A DNA stretch of 64,000 nucleotides from Pluralibacter gergoviae ATCC 33028 = NBRC 105706 (GCF_001598855.1 NZ_BCZS01000017.1:1-64000); one strand, 5' to 3'. Counted from the stretch's first letter, positions 19,019 through 37,279 are shown. Translations and numbers: made by a program. The notes: a model not told the origin generated them from the letters alone.

Positions 19019-19993
19019 ATGGCAAACATGTTTGCCCTGATCCTCGTGATCGCCACCCTGGTGACAGGGATTTTATGGTGCGTCGATAAGTTTGTATTTG
19101 CGCCGAAGCGCCGCGAAAGTCAGGCGGCTGCCCAGGCAGCAGCGGGAGAATCGCTGGATAAAAAAACGCTCAGCAAAGTCGGGCCGAAGCCCGGCTGGCT
19201 GGAAACCGGCGCATCGGTATTCCCGGTGCTGGCGATTGTGCTGGTGGTGCGCTCATTTATTTATGAGCCGTTCCAGATCCCGTCAGGTTCGATGATGCCG
19301 ACGCTGCTGATCGGCGATTTTATTCTGGTAGAGAAATTTGCCTACGGAATTAAAGATCCGATTTATCAAAAAACGCTGATTGAAACCGGCCATCCGAAGC
19401 GCGGCGACATCGTGGTCTTTAAATATCCTAAAGATCCGAGCCTCGATTATATTAAGCGCGCCGTCGGTCTGCCGGGCGATAAAGTGACTTACGATCCGGT
19501 AGCCAAAGAGGTGATTATTCAGCCTAACTGCAGCTCCGGGCAGGCCTGCGGCAGCGCGCTGCCGGTGACCTACTCCAACGTCGAGCCGAGCGATTTCGTG
19601 CAGACCTTTGCCAGCCGTAACGGCGGTGAGGCGACCAGCGGCTTCTGGCAGCTGCCGCAGGGCGAACGTAAAGAGAACGGCATCCGTCTCGACCAGCGTA
19701 AAGAGACGCTGGGCGACGTCACCCACCGTATCCTGACCGTGCCAATTGCTCAGGATCAGCTCGGTGCCTACTACCAGCAGCCCGGCCAGCAGCTGGCGAG
19801 CTGGATAGTTCCGCCGGGCCAGTACTTTATGATGGGCGACAACCGCGATAACAGCGCCGACAGCCGCTACTGGGGCTTTGTTCCCGAGGCTAACCTGGTC
19901 GGTAAAGCGGTGGGTATCTGGATGAGCTTTGAGAAACAGGAAGGCGAATGGCCGACCGGCGTGCGCTTAAGCCGCATCGGCGGTATCCACTAA
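19019..19993 (+). CDS. lepB: Signal peptidase I
   Basis: LepB cleaves signal peptides of exported proteins at the outer face of the inner membrane. The 324-residue protein has two N-terminal membrane segments (4-22 and 62-78). The catalytic dyad is visible as Ser91 in PSGSMMPTL and Lys146 in YIKRAVGLPGD, the same numbers as E. coli. Box E, GDNRDNSADSRYWG, is near 278. It is cotranscribed with lepA after an AAGGAG site. Confidence 0.98.
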   Translation: MANMFALILVIATLVTGILWCVDKFVFAPKRRESQAAAQAAAGESLDKKTLSKVGPKPGWLETGASVFPVLAIVLVVRSFIYEPFQIPSGSMMPTLLIGDFILVEKFAYGIKDPIYQKTLIETGHPKRGDIVVFKYPKDPSLDYIKRAVGLPGDKVTYDPVAKEVIIQPNCSSGQACGSALPVTYSNVEPSDFVQTFASRNGGEATSGFWQLPQGERKENGIRLDQRKETLGDVTHRILTVPIAQDQLGAYYQQPGQQLASWIVPPGQYFMMGDNRDNSADSRYWGFVPEANLVGKAVGIWMSFEKQEGEWPTGVRLSRIGGIH

Positions 19994-20008
19994 TTTCCTG
20001 CTGCTGTA

Positions 20009-20037
20009 CACGTCGCCGCCGCCGCGGTGGCGACGTG
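20009..20037 (+). terminator. Hairpin after lepB
   Basis: CACGTCGCC and GGCGACGTG pair perfectly around an 11-base loop 16 bases after the lepB stop. Only a broken T tract (AATTATTTT) follows, so termination is probably partial and some lepAB transcripts may continue into rnc. Confidence 0.5.
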
Positions 20038-20139
20038 AATTATTTTCCGATATTAATTCCCTCAGACTAACGACATCCCCTGCCGTTGCGTATAGAATAT
20101 CCCCCCGAAGTTTCAGGCTGGTCCCACAAGGGCTCCACG

Positions 20140-20184
20140 GCACACGAAAGCGCGTTGGCTTATTTTCAGGTCGGTTTCGTGTGC
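20140..20184 (+). promoter_or_regulatory. RNase III processing hairpin in the rnc leader
   Basis: GCACACGAAA (20140-20149) pairs with TTTCGTGTGC (20175-20184), and inner GCG/CGG bases extend it into a long stem ending 33 bases before rnc. In E. coli RNase III cuts a leader stem-loop (rncO) to destabilise its own mRNA. Position and sequence match that element. Confidence 0.7.
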
Positions 20185-20214
20185 TGAATTTTTTACGCAT
20201 TCATCTACTGGTAA

Positions 20215-21800
<1,586 letters not shown>

Positions 21801-21811
21801 GCCGAGCCGAC

Positions 21812-22537
21812 GTGGAAGGCTGGCAGCGGGGCTTCGTCCTGCACTCTCGCCCCTGGAGCGAGACCAGCCTTATTCTTGACGTCTTCACCGAAGAGTCAGG
21901 CCGCGTCCGCCTGGTTGCCAAAGGCGCGCGCGCAAAGCGCTCAAATCTCAAAGGGGCGCTCCAGCCCTTTACTCCCTTACTGATCCGCTTCGGCGGCCGC
22001 GGCGAAGTGAAAACCCTGCGCAGCGCCGAGGCTATCTCGCTGGCGCTCCCCTTAAGCGGTATCGCCCTCTACAGCGGCCTCTACGTCAATGAACTGCTCT
22101 CACGCGTGCTGGAGAGCGAAACCCGCTTCTCTGAACTCTTCTTCGACTACCTGCACTGCATCCAGGCGCTGGCAGGCGTTGACGGCACGCCGGAGCCCGC
22201 CCTGCGCCGCTTCGAGCTGGCGCTGCTCGCCCATCTCGGCTACGGCGTGGATTACCTGCACTGCGCGGGGAGCGGCGAGCCGGTGGAGGAGGGGATGACC
22301 TACCGCTACCGCGAGGAGAAGGGCTTTATCGCCAGCGTCGTGGTGGATAACGCCACCTTTACCGGCCATCACCTGAAGGCGCTGGCCAGCCGGGAATTTC
22401 CCGATGCCGACACGCTGCGGGCGGCAAAGCGCTTTACCCGCATAGCGCTCAAGCCTTATCTTGGCGGTAAACCGCTGAAAAGCCGCGAGCTGTTCCGGCA
22501 GTTTGTGCCGAAGCGCGGCGCGGACAAAAGTGAATAA
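21812..22537 (+). CDS. recO: DNA repair protein RecO
   Basis: RecO helps RecR load RecA on gapped DNA coated with SSB. The 241-residue protein has the N-terminal OB-fold (start [16 protein letters not shown]) and a helical C-terminal domain. The start codon is GTG at 21812, chosen because it gives the family N-terminus. The ribosome site is weak, so translation may depend on ribosomes leaving era. Confidence 0.96.
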   Translation: MEGWQRGFVLHSRPWSETSLILDVFTEESGRVRLVAKGARAKRSNLKGALQPFTPLLIRFGGRGEVKTLRSAEAISLALPLSGIALYSGLYVNELLSRVLESETRFSELFFDYLHCIQALAGVDGTPEPALRRFELALLAHLGYGVDYLHCAGSGEPVEEGMTYRYREEKGFIASVVVDNATFTGHHLKALASREFPDADTLRAAKRFTRIALKPYLGGKPLKSRELFRQFVPKRGADKSE

Positions 22538-22557
22538 TCAACATATCGAGGATTGTC

Positions 22558-23289
22558 ATGGCTGAATTACTGTTAGGCGTCAATATTGACCATATCGCTA
22601 CCCTGCGCAACGCCCGCGGCACCGCCTATCCGGACCCGGTGCAGGCGGCCTTTATCGCCGAGCAGGCCGGGGCCGACGGTATCACCGTCCACCTGCGCGA
22701 AGACCGCCGCCACATCACCGATCGCGATGTGCGCATTCTGCGCCAGACCCTCGATACCCGCATGAACCTGGAGATGGCGGTGACCGAAGAGATGATTGCC
22801 ATCGCCTGCGAAACGAAGCCGCACTTCTGCTGCCTGGTGCCGGAGAAGCGCCAGGAAGTGACCACCGAAGGCGGGCTCGACGTCGCGGGCCAGCGCGACA
22901 AGATGCGCGATGCCTGTCGGCGGCTGGCGGATGCCGGCATTCTGGTGTCGCTGTTCATTGACGCCGATGATGAGCAGATCAAAGCGGCGGCGGAGGTCGG
23001 CGCGCCGTTTATCGAGATCCACACCGGCTGCTACGCCGATGCGAAAACCGACGCGGAGCAGGCGAAGGAACTGGAGCGTATTGCCCGCGCGGCGACGCTG
23101 GCGGTCAGCCTCGGGCTGAAAGTCAACGCCGGCCACGGCCTGACCTATCACAACGTCAAGCCGATTGCGGCGCTGCCGGAAATGCACGAGCTGAACATCG
23201 GCCACGCCATTATCGGCCGCGCGGTGATGAGCGGCCTGAAAGAGGCGGTGGCCGAAATGAAGCGCCTGATGCTGGAAGCGCGTCAGTAA
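22558..23289 (+). CDS. pdxJ: Pyridoxine 5'-phosphate synthase
   Basis: PdxJ condenses deoxyxylulose 5-phosphate with aminoacetone 3-phosphate to pyridoxine 5'-phosphate, the last ring-forming step of vitamin B6 synthesis. The 243-residue TIM barrel begins [17 protein letters not shown] and has HLREDRRHI near 45 and [16 protein letters not shown] near 188, which are conserved active-site segments. The TAA stop overlaps the acpS ATG (TAATG). Confidence 0.98.
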   Translation: MAELLLGVNIDHIATLRNARGTAYPDPVQAAFIAEQAGADGITVHLREDRRHITDRDVRILRQTLDTRMNLEMAVTEEMIAIACETKPHFCCLVPEKRQEVTTEGGLDVAGQRDKMRDACRRLADAGILVSLFIDADDEQIKAAAEVGAPFIEIHTGCYADAKTDAEQAKELERIARAATLAVSLGLKVNAGHGLTYHNVKPIAALPEMHELNIGHAIIGRAVMSGLKEAVAEMKRLMLEARQ

Positions 23290-23669
23290 TGGCGATCGTG
23301 GGGATCGGCACCGACATCGTGGAGATCGCCCGCATTGAGGCGGCGACGGCGCGCAGCGGCGACCGGCTGGCGCGCCGCGTGCTCAGCGATAGCGAATGGA
23401 AAATCTGGGAGACGCACCAGCAGCAGGTGCGCTTTCTGGCCAAACGCTTCGCGGTCAAAGAGGCGGCGTCAAAGGCGCTGGGTACCGGTATCCGCAACGG
23501 CCTGGCGTTTGAGCAGTTTGAGGTTTACAACGATGAGCTTGGTAAGCCGAAGCTGCGCCTGCTGGGCGCCGCTGCCGAGCTGGCGCAGCGGCTTGGCGTC
23601 AGGCACATCCACGTTACGCTCGCCGACGAGCGCCACTACGCCTGCGCGACGGTGATTGCCGAAAGCTAA
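23289..23669 (+). CDS. acpS: Holo-acyl carrier protein synthase
   Basis: AcpS transfers 4'-phosphopantetheine from CoA to acyl carrier protein. The 126-residue protein has the Mg-binding [13 protein letters not shown] near residues 5-17 and the [18 protein letters not shown]-type motif near 56-73 (here [18 protein letters not shown]), both diagnostic of the AcpS family. It is coupled to pdxJ by a one-base overlap and ends overlapping convergent yfhL by four bases. Confidence 0.97.
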   Translation: MAIVGIGTDIVEIARIEAATARSGDRLARRVLSDSEWKIWETHQQQVRFLAKRFAVKEAASKALGTGIRNGLAFEQFEVYNDELGKPKLRLLGAAAELAQRLGVRHIHVTLADERHYACATVIAES

Positions 23670-23926
23670 ATCTTATCCGCGTGATGCAGCTGAACGAACT
23701 TATCCCACAGCTGCTCTTCACTCTCTGTACGTGCCGGATCTTTCGTAATGGTATTGGGGATCGGGCACACCTTCTGGCAGGTCGGGGTCTCATAGTGGCC
23801 CACGCACTCGGTGCAGCGGTCGCCGTTAATCTGATAGATGCTCTCACCCATAGAGATAGCCTCGTTGGGGCATTCGGGTTCGCACATATCGCAGTTGATG
23901 CAGCGGCGGGTGATGAGTAAAGACAT
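23666..23926 (-). CDS. yfhL: YfhL family 4Fe-4S ferredoxin
   Basis: The 86-residue protein has two cluster motifs, [15 protein letters not shown] (residues 9-23) and [18 protein letters not shown] (37-54), the second with the spacer insertion seen in Allochromatium-type 2[4Fe-4S] ferredoxins. It is cytoplasmic and probably an electron carrier. The partner is not shown by the sequence. Its 3' end overlaps the acpS stop. Confidence 0.94.
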   Translation of the reverse strand: MSLLITRRCINCDMCEPECPNEAISMGESIYQINGDRCTECVGHYETPTCQKVCPIPNTITKDPARTESEEQLWDKFVQLHHADKI

Positions 23927-24105
23927 TTCAGTTGTAACCAGTGAAGCTATTCATAATGACAGCACAAGGCGTTTGTGCTGATGGACACGACGAAGGCCGG
24001 TCAGGAGCGCATCTTCGTCGAGGTGGCGAACTTTAACACATTAACGAAATAGGCCCAACAGAAAAGGGGCCTTAAGCGGATCCGATGAAAAAAGCGAAAG
24101 TGCAT

Positions 24106-24423
24106 TCAGGCAAAGATTATTTTCAGACTGCCCGGCGTTTGGCGAGGTTTGCTGACCACGATTTCGATATCGCGCCCCAGCCGCGTAAGACACTCCAGCA
24201 TCTTTGCTTCGCTGATCCCGCGAAATTGACCGCGCAGCAGGTTTGACAGTTTTGGTTGCGTAAGGCCAATCAGCTTTGCGGCCTGCTCCTGAGTGAGGCC
24301 CCGACTTTTAATGATTTGGCCGATAGCCGCAGCGAGCTGGGCTTTGATCAGCATCTCTTCAGCAGATTTATCACCCAGATCGGTATACACGTTACCGCTG
24401 CTTACTTCGATATTATCGCTCAT
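24106..24423 (-). CDS. HigA-like antitoxin (XRE-type)
   Basis: This 105-residue helix-turn-helix protein has a DNA-binding segment, LTQEQAAKLIGLTQPKLSNL, centred near residue 50 (HTH_37/XRE family). It is the second gene of a toxin-antitoxin pair. ATG at 24423 follows AGGAGA and overlaps the toxin's 3' end by 11 bases. The protein is expected to bind the toxin and the palindrome at 24789-24806. It could in principle be a solitary regulator, but the toxin neighbour argues against that. Confidence 0.85.
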   Translation of the reverse strand: MSDNIEVSSGNVYTDLGDKSAEEMLIKAQLAAAIGQIIKSRGLTQEQAAKLIGLTQPKLSNLLRGQFRGISEAKMLECLTRLGRDIEIVVSKPRQTPGSLKIIFA

Positions 24424-24775
24424 GGTGCGCTCTCCTGGCATGATCCTCTGCGGCTTTCAGTCGTTCATGAATCTTATTCAAATCGCATTTAGGTGTGGCG
24501 ATCCCTGATGAGGACTTCTTCTGAAATGCGTGCAAAACATAGACCGCATCGGCAAATTTTACGGTATAGACAGCGCGATAGGTGCTGCCGAAAAATTGTT
24601 CAACCACCTCCAGCACTCCGGCGCTACCAAAACCTTTCAACACTTTGCTCTGAGAATGTTTACTGCCCGTTTGAGCGAGATACAGGGCATAGCCGAATAC
24701 ATCCTGCACATCATCAGGTAATGACTGGAGATCCTTTCTGCTGCTACCTACCCAGTAGAGAGATTTCTGTGTTAT
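24413..24775 (-). CDS. HigB/RelE-like toxin with ATA at the start position
   Basis: This Gp49-type (RelE superfamily) toxin would be 120 residues and presumably an mRNA interferase. The family core, KDLQSLPDDVQDVFGYALY..., VLKGFGS and VYVLHAFQKKS, is intact. The canonical N-terminus (KSLYWVGSSRKDL) is encoded, but the codon at 24773-24775, with an AAGG ribosome site seven bases upstream, reads ATA. The first ordinary in-frame start is GTG at 24709, which would delete the first 22 residues including WVGSSRKDL. The gene is either expressed from a rare ATA start, from GTG in truncated form, or silenced by a start-codon mutation. Confidence 0.75.
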   Translation of the reverse strand: MTQKSLYWVGSSRKDLQSLPDDVQDVFGYALYLAQTGSKHSQSKVLKGFGSAGVLEVVEQFFGSTYRAVYTVKFADAVYVLHAFQKKSSSGIATPKCDLNKIHERLKAAEDHARRAHHER

Positions 24776-24788
24776 CCGTACACCTTTT

Positions 24789-24806
24789 TATATCCATATG
24801 GGTATA
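24789..24806. promoter_or_regulatory. Operator palindrome of the toxin-antitoxin operon
   Basis: TATATCCATATGGGTATA pairs with itself at 8 of 9 positions and lies 14 bases upstream of the toxin start. On the minus strand it contains TATACC and TATGGATATA promoter-like hexamers. A palindrome over the promoter is the usual target for antitoxin autoregulation. Confidence 0.65.
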
Positions 24807-24858
24807 ATTTAGCACGCGGCGCCGAGGAATGTATAGCGATGTCGGGCAGGATTTATGA

Positions 24859-25707
24859 CTACACCAGTTTTTTCACCAGCTCCTCGCTGTGCCTGATCCT
24901 CTCCGGCGCGTGCTCGAGATCCTGTTGCACTAGCCCCATAAACAGCAGGTCCGTCAGCATCATCTGTGCGCTGGTCGAGGAGATGGCGGCGCTGCGCGTC
25001 GCCTGCTCTTCGGCGATGGTGTAGAGGCACTGGCGCGCGCGCTGCTGCAGCGTATTCGGCGAGAAGCCGGTAATGGCCAGGATATTGCCCCCCGCCCGCA
25101 GCGCTTCGTCCACGGCCAGGTTGATCTCCCGGCGCTCTCCGGAGTAGGAGATTGCCAGCAGCAGGTCGTCTGCCGACATCGCCTGCACCGTAGCCAGCAG
25201 GGCGTGCATATCCTGCTCCGCCACCGCGCTGAGGCCAATTTTGCGCAGCTTCCAGCCAAAGTTTTGCGCCACCAGCCCCGAGGCCCCAATGCCGGTGATA
25301 ATGATGCGCCGGGCGCGGCGCAGCATAGCGACGCTCTCCAGCAGCTTGTCTTCACTGTTGACGTCGAGCGAGGCGTGCATCGCGGCGACGTTATCTTTTA
25401 TCAGCTTCTCACCCACGGTGCGCAGCGGATCGTCGCCGCGGATGTGATTATGCACCGGCATAGAATGCGGGTTAGGGTTACTGGCCAGCGCCTCGCTGAG
25501 GGCCAGCTTCAGCGCCGGGAATCCTTTAAACCCCAGCTTCTGGGCGAACTTGACGACGCTTGACTGGCTGACGCCGGCCAGGCCAGCCAGCTGCTGCGAA
25601 CTGAGGTGGCGCGCCCGATCGGGCTCGGCCAGAATAAAGTCAGCCAGCTTTTTATCGCTCTGCGCCAGATTCGGGTAGCGCTGGCGGATGCTTATCAAAC
25701 AATTCAT
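24859..25707 (-). CDS. yfhH: RpiR/MurR-family transcriptional regulator YfhH
   Basis: The 282-residue regulator has an N-terminal HTH_6 domain (LAGLAGVSQSSVVKFAQKLGF near 41-61) and a C-terminal SIS sugar-phosphate-binding domain (IITGIGASGLVAQNF near 134, AISYSGERREI near 185). It matches E. coli YfhH in length and most residues. The ligand is unknown. The 15-base palindrome at 25740-25754 just upstream is a likely autoregulatory site (inference). Confidence 0.92.
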   Translation of the reverse strand: MNCLISIRQRYPNLAQSDKKLADFILAEPDRARHLSSQQLAGLAGVSQSSVVKFAQKLGFKGFPALKLALSEALASNPNPHSMPVHNHIRGDDPLRTVGEKLIKDNVAAMHASLDVNSEDKLLESVAMLRRARRIIITGIGASGLVAQNFGWKLRKIGLSAVAEQDMHALLATVQAMSADDLLLAISYSGERREINLAVDEALRAGGNILAITGFSPNTLQQRARQCLYTIAEEQATRSAAISSTSAQMMLTDLLFMGLVQQDLEHAPERIRHSEELVKKLV

Positions 25708-25739
25708 GAACTCTCCCGGGACGGTTTCCTGCGGCCAGA

Positions 25740-25754
25740 GGAATAATTTATTCC
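25740..25754. promoter_or_regulatory. Palindrome upstream of yfhH
   Basis: GGAATAATTTATTCC is a perfect 15-base palindrome around one central base, 33 bases upstream of the yfhH ATG. RpiR-family regulators commonly bind AT-rich palindromes near their own promoters, so this is a candidate YfhH operator. Confidence 0.5.
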
Positions 25755-25951
25755 ATTATAGAGGATTATCCCGCTCAACAACGAAGTAATAAAATAAATT
25801 GAGGGTTATTTAATCTATTAATTATGCTAATCAATAGGATACGACAGCCGTGCGGCGAGGTGAAGCCGCATCGTTAGCGGTTTTTGGAAATGAGAGGTTT
25901 GCCCTGTTACCCTGTTCAACTGGAGCCAGCGTTCGCGTTAAGGAGATAGCT

Positions 25952-28700
<2,749 letters not shown>

Positions 28701-28864
28701 ATAGTTAATTCTCTGTCAGCGGACCGGCCTCAGGCGTCAGTTATCACAGTAAAGGTAAGGGAAACGGCAGTTTGGCGGCATTTTGCTTAACAATGCGCCA
28801 GTTCGCAACTTATTCATGCGATTTGTCACACCAATTGATAAACGGTCCTGGCAACTTTATTTCG

Positions 28865-28903
28865 ACGCAAACGGTTACGTCGCAGCGCGCGATGCTCTAT
28901 AAT
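28865..28903 (+). promoter_or_regulatory. purL promoter with PurR operator
   Basis: ACGCAAACGGTTACGT (28865-28880) matches the PurR box. It covers the -35 TTACGT (28875-28880), which is 17 bases from a perfect TATAAT -10 (28898-28903). PurR with hypoxanthine or guanine would block polymerase here. Confidence 0.88.
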
Positions 28904-28955
28904 GGCGCCCGTTTTCCGCCATTGCGCACACTGAAACCCAGAAGACGAGAGACTT

Positions 28956-32843
<3,888 letters not shown>

Positions 32844-32862
32844 GTTCTGCCGCTGACAGAGG

Positions 32863-32889
32863 GCCCTTCATTATGAAGGGCTTTTTTTT
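32863..32889 (+). terminator. purL terminator
   Basis: GCCCTTCA, loop TTA, TGAAGGGC and a run of eight T residues form a strong intrinsic terminator 19 bases after purL. Confidence 0.93.
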
Positions 32890-32915
32890 GGCGGGGCGCG
32901 GGGAGAGGGGAGAGG

Positions 32916-32933
32916 TGTCTGAAAAAGGCGACA
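32916..32933. promoter_or_regulatory. GlrR binding site 1 (glmY)
   Basis: TGTC-N10-GACA is a perfect match to the GlrR recognition pattern, about 210 bases upstream of the glmY start, in the position of an enhancer. Confidence 0.8.
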
Positions 32934-32948
32934 AAGGCGATAATCGCA

Positions 32949-32966
32949 TGTCGCCATATGGCGACA
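32949..32966. promoter_or_regulatory. GlrR binding site 2 (glmY)
   Basis: TGTCGCCATATGGCGACA is TGTC-N10-GACA and also a perfect 18-base palindrome, the strongest of the three sites. Confidence 0.85.
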
Positions 32967-33010
32967 CATAATTCATTGTTTTTATTGCAGATGTAATCAA
33001 ACTTGTTTTG

Positions 33011-33028
33011 TGTCGCTATTTTGCGACA
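33011..33028. promoter_or_regulatory. GlrR binding site 3 (glmY)
   Basis: TGTCGCTATTTTGCGACA is again TGTC-N10-GACA and nearly palindromic. AT-rich DNA between this site and the promoter (33029-33110) would suit IHF-assisted looping, as reported for E. coli glmY. Confidence 0.85.
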
Positions 33029-33116
33029 CTTTGATTAAAAATGCGCCCGCGTATTTTTTATCGTGTCGTCATAAATATTGATAACTTTCATTAGGTTAAA
33101 TATTTATATTGCGTCA

Positions 33117-33136
33117 TGGCACGCTTTCTGCATAAT
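33117..33136 (+). promoter_or_regulatory. Overlapping sigma-54 and sigma-70 promoters of glmY
   Basis: TGGCAC-N5-CTGCA has GG (33118-33119) and GC (33130-33131) ten bases apart, the sigma-54 -24/-12 spacing. The hexamer CATAAT (33131-33136) is a sigma-70 -10 for the same start at about 33144. E. coli glmY has the same dual arrangement. Confidence 0.8.
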
Positions 33137-33143
33137 ACAGCGC

Positions 33144-33327
33144 AGTGGCTCATTCACCCTCTTATGTCAGCCCCTTCGGGACGCGCTACATAAACTTCGA
33201 ATGACGCACAACAAGGTGCCTGCCGTCCAGCTTCTGATATCAGCTCTGCTCTATCAGCCACCGGGCGAAACGTTGAGTTAGGCACCGCCTTATTGCATAA
33301 CAGCGCCGGGTTTACGCCCGGCGTTGT
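33144..33327 (+). ncRNA. glmY: Small regulatory RNA GlmY
   Basis: The ~184-base RNA starts AGTGGCTCATTCACC and contains TTATGTCAGCCCCTTCGGGAC, nearly identical to E. coli GlmY as I recall it. It ends with the terminator hairpin GCGCCGGG-TTTA-CGCCCGGCG followed by TTGTTGT. GlmY binds the adaptor RapZ and so spares GlmZ, which activates glmS and glucosamine-6-phosphate supply. It lies between purL and glrK, as in E. coli, and its control region carries three GlrR sites. Confidence 0.92.
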
Positions 33328-33387
33328 TGTATCTGCCCCCGCTCCTCAGTTACCCTTCCGACAGGTTCTTTTTGCGGAAAATGTCCA

Positions 33388-34824
33388 TTGAAACGCTGGT
33401 CCCTGTTTCCCCGCTCCCTGCGCCAGCTGGTGATGCTCTCTTTTGTGCTGATCCTGTTGCCCCTGCTGGTGCTTGCCTGGCAGGCGTGGCAGAGCCTGAA
33501 CGCGCTCAGCGATCGGGCGGCAGTCACTAACCGCACCACGCTAGTGGAGGCCCGGCGCAGCGAGGCGATGGCCAACGCGGCGCTGGAGATGGAGCGCAGC
33601 TATCGCCAGTACTGCGTACTGGACGATGCGACCCTCGCCAGTGTCTATCAGGGACAGCGCAAGCGCTACAGCGACATGCTGCGGGCGCACGAAGGCGTGC
33701 TGCCGGATGCGCTGCTCTATCAGCAGCTGCGCCGGCATCTCGACGCGCTGGCGCAGCTGCGCTGTAAAAACAGCGGTCCGGATGCGGGCGCCGTCGCCGA
33801 ACTGGATGCCTTTGCGGCCGCCAACTCCGCGATGGTGCAGGCCACGCGAACGGTGGTTTTCTCCCGGGGCCAGCAGCTGCAGCAGGAAATCGCCGAACGC
33901 GGCCAGTTTTTCGGCTGGCTGGCGCTGGTGCTGTTTCTGCTCAGCCTGACGATGATGCTGCTCTTTACGCGTATGATCATCGGCCCGGTCAAGGGTATTG
34001 AAAGCATGATTAATCGCCTGGGGGAAGGGGAGAGCCTGAGCGGCAGCGGCGTGTTTAAAGGGCCGAGGGAGCTGCGCTCCGTGGGCAAGCGCATCCTCTG
34101 GCTCAGCGAGCGCCTGACCTGGCTTGAGTCCCAGCGCCACCAGTTTTTACGCCACCTCTCTCACGAACTGAAAACGCCGCTCGCCAGTATGCGCGAAGGC
34201 ACCGAACTGCTGGCGGACCGCATCGTCGGGCCGCTCACGCCGGAGCAGCAGGAGGTGGTGGCGATCCTCGACAGCAGCAGCCGCAATCTGCAAACCCTGA
34301 TTGAGCAACTGCTGGACTATAACCGCAAACTTGCCGACACCGCCGCCGAACTGCAGCCGGTGGCCCTGGCCCCGCTGGTTGAAAAAATGATCGCCGCCCA
34401 CAGCTTGCCGGCACGCGCTAAAATGATGAACACCCGGGTTGAGATGAACGCACCCGGCTGCCAGGCGGAGCCGACACTGTTGCTCTCTGCGATAGATAAC
34501 CTCTACTCCAACGCGATACACTACGGCGATAACGCCACGGATATCCTGCTGCGCAGCCGGCAGCAGGGCAATAGCGTGATTATCGAGATCGTTAACAGCG
34601 GTCCGCCGGTACCGGAGGCGGAAAAAAATATGATTTTTGAACCTTTTTATCAGGGCAGCCGTCAACGTAAAGGGGCCGTAAAGGGAAGCGGCCTTGGACT
34701 CAGCATTGCCCGCGACTGCGTGCGGCGCATGAAGGGCTCCCTGCAGCTGGTAGACGAGCGGCCCGGCACTGTCTGTTTTCGCATCACACTGGCGCGTCCG
34801 GACGCGGGTAACCCAACTCAATGA
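33388..34824 (+). CDS. glrK: Sensor histidine kinase GlrK (QseE)
   Basis: This inner-membrane kinase phosphorylates GlrR to switch on glmY and is also described as the QseE stress/hormone sensor. The 478-residue protein has two membrane segments (12-31 and 174-194), a periplasmic helical domain between them, HAMP, and the phospho-acceptor His259 in FLRHLSHELKTPL. The ATP-binding N box (IDNLYSNA) and G2 box (GSGLGLSIA) are intact. The start codon is TTG at 33388. The stop overlaps the qseG ATG as ATGA. Confidence 0.95.
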   Translation: MKRWSLFPRSLRQLVMLSFVLILLPLLVLAWQAWQSLNALSDRAAVTNRTTLVEARRSEAMANAALEMERSYRQYCVLDDATLASVYQGQRKRYSDMLRAHEGVLPDALLYQQLRRHLDALAQLRCKNSGPDAGAVAELDAFAAANSAMVQATRTVVFSRGQQLQQEIAERGQFFGWLALVLFLLSLTMMLLFTRMIIGPVKGIESMINRLGEGESLSGSGVFKGPRELRSVGKRILWLSERLTWLESQRHQFLRHLSHELKTPLASMREGTELLADRIVGPLTPEQQEVVAILDSSSRNLQTLIEQLLDYNRKLADTAAELQPVALAPLVEKMIAAHSLPARAKMMNTRVEMNAPGCQAEPTLLLSAIDNLYSNAIHYGDNATDILLRSRQQGNSVIIEIVNSGPPVPEAEKNMIFEPFYQGSRQRKGAVKGSGLGLSIARDCVRRMKGSLQLVDERPGTVCFRITLARPDAGNPTQ

Positions 34825-35509
34825 CTCAAAAACGGGTAACGATTTTGTCTCTTTTTCGACAGTTTTTCGCCAGCGCCGCCTGTCTGCTGCTGGCAGGATG
34901 CGCCTCGTCTCTTTCTGCGCACAAGACGTCCTCCGGCAGCGGCGAGAAGCTGCCTGAACAGCAGGTGGCGGATTTCCTCTCCACTGACTGCGCAGACATC
35001 TGGTCGCTGCAGGGCGAGCCGGTGGAAAAAAATCCGCTTTACTGGCTGCGGAGTATGGACTGCGCCAGCCGCCTCTCTTCATCAGAGGCCAGGCGCGAAG
35101 CCAGCCGGCATCCTCAGTCCCGCTGGCAGGAGGCGTTCCGCCGGGGGATCCTGCTGGCAAATGCCCGCATCACGCCGCCGGAGCGGCGGGAGATCGTCAG
35201 CGAGGCGGACGATTTCAGCGGGCAGATCCCCGCGCACGTGCGCCCCCTCTATCAGATCTGGCGCGACGGTCAGCTGCTGCAGCTGAGCCAGGCCGAGGCG
35301 CGGATGCGCTATAGCCAGCTGCAGCAAACATCGGACGCCGAGCTTGACGAAATGCGTAAGGAGCAGCAGACCCTGCGCAGCGAGCTTGAACTCACTACCC
35401 GCAAGCTGGAGAACCTGACCGATATTGAGCGTCAGCTCTCCAGCCGCAAGCCCTCCGGCAGCGGCCTGCTGCCGGATGCGTCGCACGGCGATGAGGAGAA
35501 GGAGAAATA

Positions 35510-35510
<1 letters not shown>
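34821..35510 (+). CDS. qseG: Outer-membrane lipoprotein QseG
   Basis: The 229-residue lipoprotein has the signal peptide and lipobox LLAGCASS (Cys near 27). A C-terminal coiled-coil region (ELDEMRKEQQTLRSELELTT, ~172-191) precedes the conserved RKLENLTDIERQLSSRK. Known family role: it interacts with GlrK at the envelope, and in enterohaemorrhagic E. coli it affects type III effector translocation. The N-terminal and last ~15 residues differ strongly from E. coli. It overlaps glrK by four bases and glrR by one. Confidence 0.92.
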
Positions 35511-36847
<1,337 letters not shown>

Positions 36848-36903
36848 CCCGCCGCGCCCTGCGACGTTATGATACCGGGCAACCGATTACGCGTTTATGA
36901 TGA

Positions 36904-37251
<348 letters not shown>

Positions 37252-37258
37252 TAGCGCG

Positions 37259-37279
37259 GCCCGCAGCCCGGCTGCGGGC
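37259..37279. terminator. Hairpin between glnB and dtpC
   Basis: GCCCGCAGC, loop CCG, GCTGCGGGC is a perfect 9-base stem in the 34-base gap between convergent glnB and dtpC. No T tract flanks it, so it may be a weak or Rho-assisted end for both genes. Confidence 0.45.

Noticed and set aside
24051-24072. AGGCCC/GGGCCT hairpin between yfhL and the antitoxin gene
   Set aside because: The stem is six bases with a ten-base loop and no T tract on either side, too weak to call a terminator. Nothing else is visible at 23927-24105.
33064-33083. Fourth GlrR site near glmY
   Set aside because: TGTCGTC is present, but the matching GACA ten bases later is absent.
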